From the NCBI RefSeq assembly GCF_002205845.1, contig NZ_NISI01000013.1, positions 84,609 through 148,608 on the forward strand: a DNA stretch of 64,000 nucleotides. Reading direction: 5' to 3'. Positions 62,601 to 64,000 of the stretch are shown here, piece by piece (positions within the stretch are counted from its first letter, which is position 1; each line of letters opens with the position of its first letter). A model generated the notes under the pieces. The model searched no databases, was not told the DNA's origin, and saw nothing but the letters and a program-made list of their open reading frames with translations. A program made the translations under genes and the position numbers. The stretch comes from Roseateles puraquae (GTDB lineage: Bacteria; Pseudomonadota; Gammaproteobacteria; Burkholderiales; Burkholderiaceae_C).

Positions 62601-63584
62601 ATGGGCAATTCAGCTAGTGCTTTTGGATGGACCCGCAGGCGACTGCTCTCCATACCGGGGGCAGCGGCGATTTCGGGGTGCGCCCTCGGATCACGCCCAC
62701 GCGTCATCTTCATTGGGGATGGCCCATCGAAAGAGTTCTTGCCCTGGAGGCAGTTCCGCGACGCGGTGATGTCGCAGCAGGCATCCTTACTGGACAAGGC
62801 GGACCTTCATTACCTGCAATGCCCCAAGCTGGATCACGCGCGCAAACGCCAACTCATTCGAAGCGAGGCGCAGCAGAGTGCAACCGTGCTGGTAGCGCCC
62901 TCAGGCAACTCGGCAGCAATGGCAGTAGAAGTTGCCCCCAGAACACCGGTGGTATTCGCGAGTTTCCTGGACCCGGTGCGCGCGGGCTTTGTACTGTCCA
63001 ACCGCGTCCCAGGTGCTATGGCAACTGGCGTTTCCCTCGCCGACCGGCTGGACGGCAAGCGCCTGCAACTGCTGCAACAAGCATTTCCCGAGATACGACG
63101 GGTAGGCATCCTGACAGACCGATCCTGGCAGCAGCACTATGACGGCGAGAGCCGCGTGCTTGCCGAGGCCAGCGCGCTCGGACTCCAAGTGCAACTGCAT
63201 ATCGGAGAAACCGCTGACGACATCGGTCCGCTGATGGGCTCCGCACGGGCCGCCCGTCACCAAGCGTGGTACGTCATGCCGACCGACCTCGCTTACGTTG
63301 GAGAGTCGCGCATCAAGTCGAACCTACGCAGGCTGGGTGTACCGGCGATGTATTCGACACTTGGTGAAGTCGAGCGGGGCGGTGAGCTTGCCTATGCGGC
63401 TGATGCCAGCTTCGTTTACCCGACCCTGGCAGAACTCGTGAAACGCATCGTTGATGGCGAATCGCCAGGGCGAATCCCCATCGAGCGCCCCCGCCGCTTC
63501 CTTCTCATTGCCAGGTCCGATGCCCGGTGGCATACGCAACCTATCAACGCAAGGCTGCTTCAACGGGCCAACGTCATCTTCTGA
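62601..63584 (+). CDS. ABC-type substrate-binding lipoprotein-like protein (PF04392 family)
   Basis: A 327-residue exported binding protein. The N-terminus has a twin-arginine-like stretch (WTRRRLLSIPGAAAISGC) with a lipobox ISGC. The body follows the TrpX/YtfQ-like ABC_sub_bind pattern: VLVAPSGNSAAMAVEVAPRTPVVFA, DPVRAGFVLSN, GVSLADRLDGKRLQLLQQAFP and YADASFVYPTLAELVKRI-like segments. No permease or ATPase is near. A membrane sensor gene starts 16 nt behind it, so it may be the periplasmic sensing partner of that receptor. Confidence 0.8.
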   Translation: MGNSASAFGWTRRRLLSIPGAAAISGCALGSRPRVIFIGDGPSKEFLPWRQFRDAVMSQQASLLDKADLHYLQCPKLDHARKRQLIRSEAQQSATVLVAPSGNSAAMAVEVAPRTPVVFASFLDPVRAGFVLSNRVPGAMATGVSLADRLDGKRLQLLQQAFPEIRRVGILTDRSWQQHYDGESRVLAEASALGLQVQLHIGETADDIGPLMGSARAARHQAWYVMPTDLAYVGESRIKSNLRRLGVPAMYSTLGEVERGGELAYAADASFVYPTLAELVKRIVDGESPGRIPIERPRRFLLIARSDARWHTQPINARLLQRANVIF

Positions 63585-63600
63585 GCTAGAGCGGTCCTGG

Positions 63601-64000
63601 ATGCTCACCACCTTCTTACGTTCCTACAGACGGGGTTCACTCGCACGGCGATACCTTGGTCCTCTAAGCCTAGTCGCCTTGACCCTGCTGGTGGCCTCTG
63701 CCGCCTTGGAGATGTTCTTCGGCTACCGCGAAGCAAAGCAGCACATCACCCAAACCCAACGACTTCAAGCACAAGGAATGGTGAGGGAGATTGAGCAGTA
63801 CCTACGGTTCATCGAGGACAGTTTGGCCGACACCACGAAGTTCCCCTGGGGCAGCCCGGGGTGGGACATGGATGCACGCCGCCAGGAATGGCATCGACTG
63901 CTGGTTGAATCGCCCCGGGTATCGCGGAGGCCCGTTGGTTTAAGTCAGACGGTCGCGGCCTGACCAGCGCGTTGTCGATGGTAGTTGGCCTCGAACTCGG
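63601..64000 (+). pseudogene. N-terminus of a membrane sensor protein with an apparent frameshift (partial)
   Basis: The ATG at 63601 begins MLTTFLRSYRRGSLARRYLG followed by a membrane helix (PLSLVALTLLVASAALEMFF) and a helical periplasmic segment (QRLQAQGMVREIEQYLRFIED), as in receptors with Cache-type sensing domains. The frame stops at 63963. In the -1 frame the sequence continues protein-like from about 63915 to the window end (PGIAEARWFKSDGRG...SMVVGLEL). One missing C in the run at 63913-63916 would join both. It is either a pseudogene or a sequence error, and the 3' part lies outside the window. Confidence 0.65.

Noticed and set aside
1..64000. CRISPR arrays, tRNA or rRNA genes, prophage or transposase genes
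   Set aside because: I searched by eye for regular repeats, cloverleaf-type sequences, conserved rRNA segments and integrase or transposase motifs and found none.

Overview
The window is about 64 kb of very GC-rich bacterial DNA, densely coding, with short intergenic gaps and many ATGA-type start/stop overlaps. Several traits point to a betaproteobacterium of the order Burkholderiales, probably near Roseateles, Rubrivivax or Ideonella. They are an ANTAR-controlled nitrate assimilation locus, a DctSR/DctPQM TRAP system, a class II (B12) ribonucleotide reductase, LytS/LytTR pairs, a PEP-CTERM-like protein, a sedolisin and a GC-rich inverted-repeat element. The taxonomic placement is inference. 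I see no rRNA, tRNA, CRISPR array, transposase or replication origin.

Left part (1-25 kb). The window opens inside a POT-family peptide transporter. A GH3 glycosidase with a PA14-like insert and a secreted acetyl-esterase-like hydrolase follow, then an ExoD-family membrane protein. From 5.4 to 8.3 kb lies a looser stretch of small, mostly lineage-specific genes. An adenosylcobalamin-dependent ribonucleotide reductase is interrupted by a 380-residue intein with a LAGLIDADG endonuclease. Next come an EipA/DUF1134 protein, a PilZ protein with no usable standard start, and a three-gene LytS/degenerate-LytS/LytTR operon. A 540-bp inverted-repeat element is followed by a lipase-like hydrolase, a JmjC/cupin-8 protein, an NAD(P)H oxidoreductase, a molybdopterin oxidoreductase, and a second LytTR/LytS pair on the other strand.

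Middle part (25-44 kb). A cyclic-di-GMP-I (GEMM-I) riboswitch precedes a sedolisin lipoprotein. Then come two serine beta-lactamase-fold hydrolases around an EnvZ/OmpR-type pair. A MerR-TipAS regulator has a textbook 19-bp-spacer operator-promoter and is translationally coupled to an MFS exporter. The DctS/DctR sensor-regulator pair is divergent from the DctP, DctQ, DctM C4-dicarboxylate TRAP transporter, which ends in a strong terminator.

Right part (43.6-58 kb): nitrate assimilation. A NasT-like ANTAR protein is followed by a leader with a candidate NtrC site, a near-perfect sigma-54 promoter and two hexaloop hairpins of the ANTAR target type, then the nitrate-type ABC transporter (nrtA, nrtB, ATPase). 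After a Tat-lipoprotein intradiol dioxygenase coupled to an OmpR-type two-component system lies a second ANTAR protein. This one is fused to a PilJ-type nitrate-sensing helical domain and is divergent from a second sigma-54 promoter. That promoter drives an FAD reductase, a secreted stand-alone PilJ-type protein, the assimilatory nitrate reductase NasA and the siroheme methyltransferase CobA. No nitrite reductase is visible.

Right end (57.9-64 kb). A duplicated 120-nt leader sits upstream of a PEP-CTERM-like protein. It is followed by a methyl-accepting chemotaxis protein, CoaX, a PAP2-type phosphatase, an ABC-type substrate-binding protein, and the start of a sensor-like membrane protein that carries an apparent 1-nt frameshift before the window ends.
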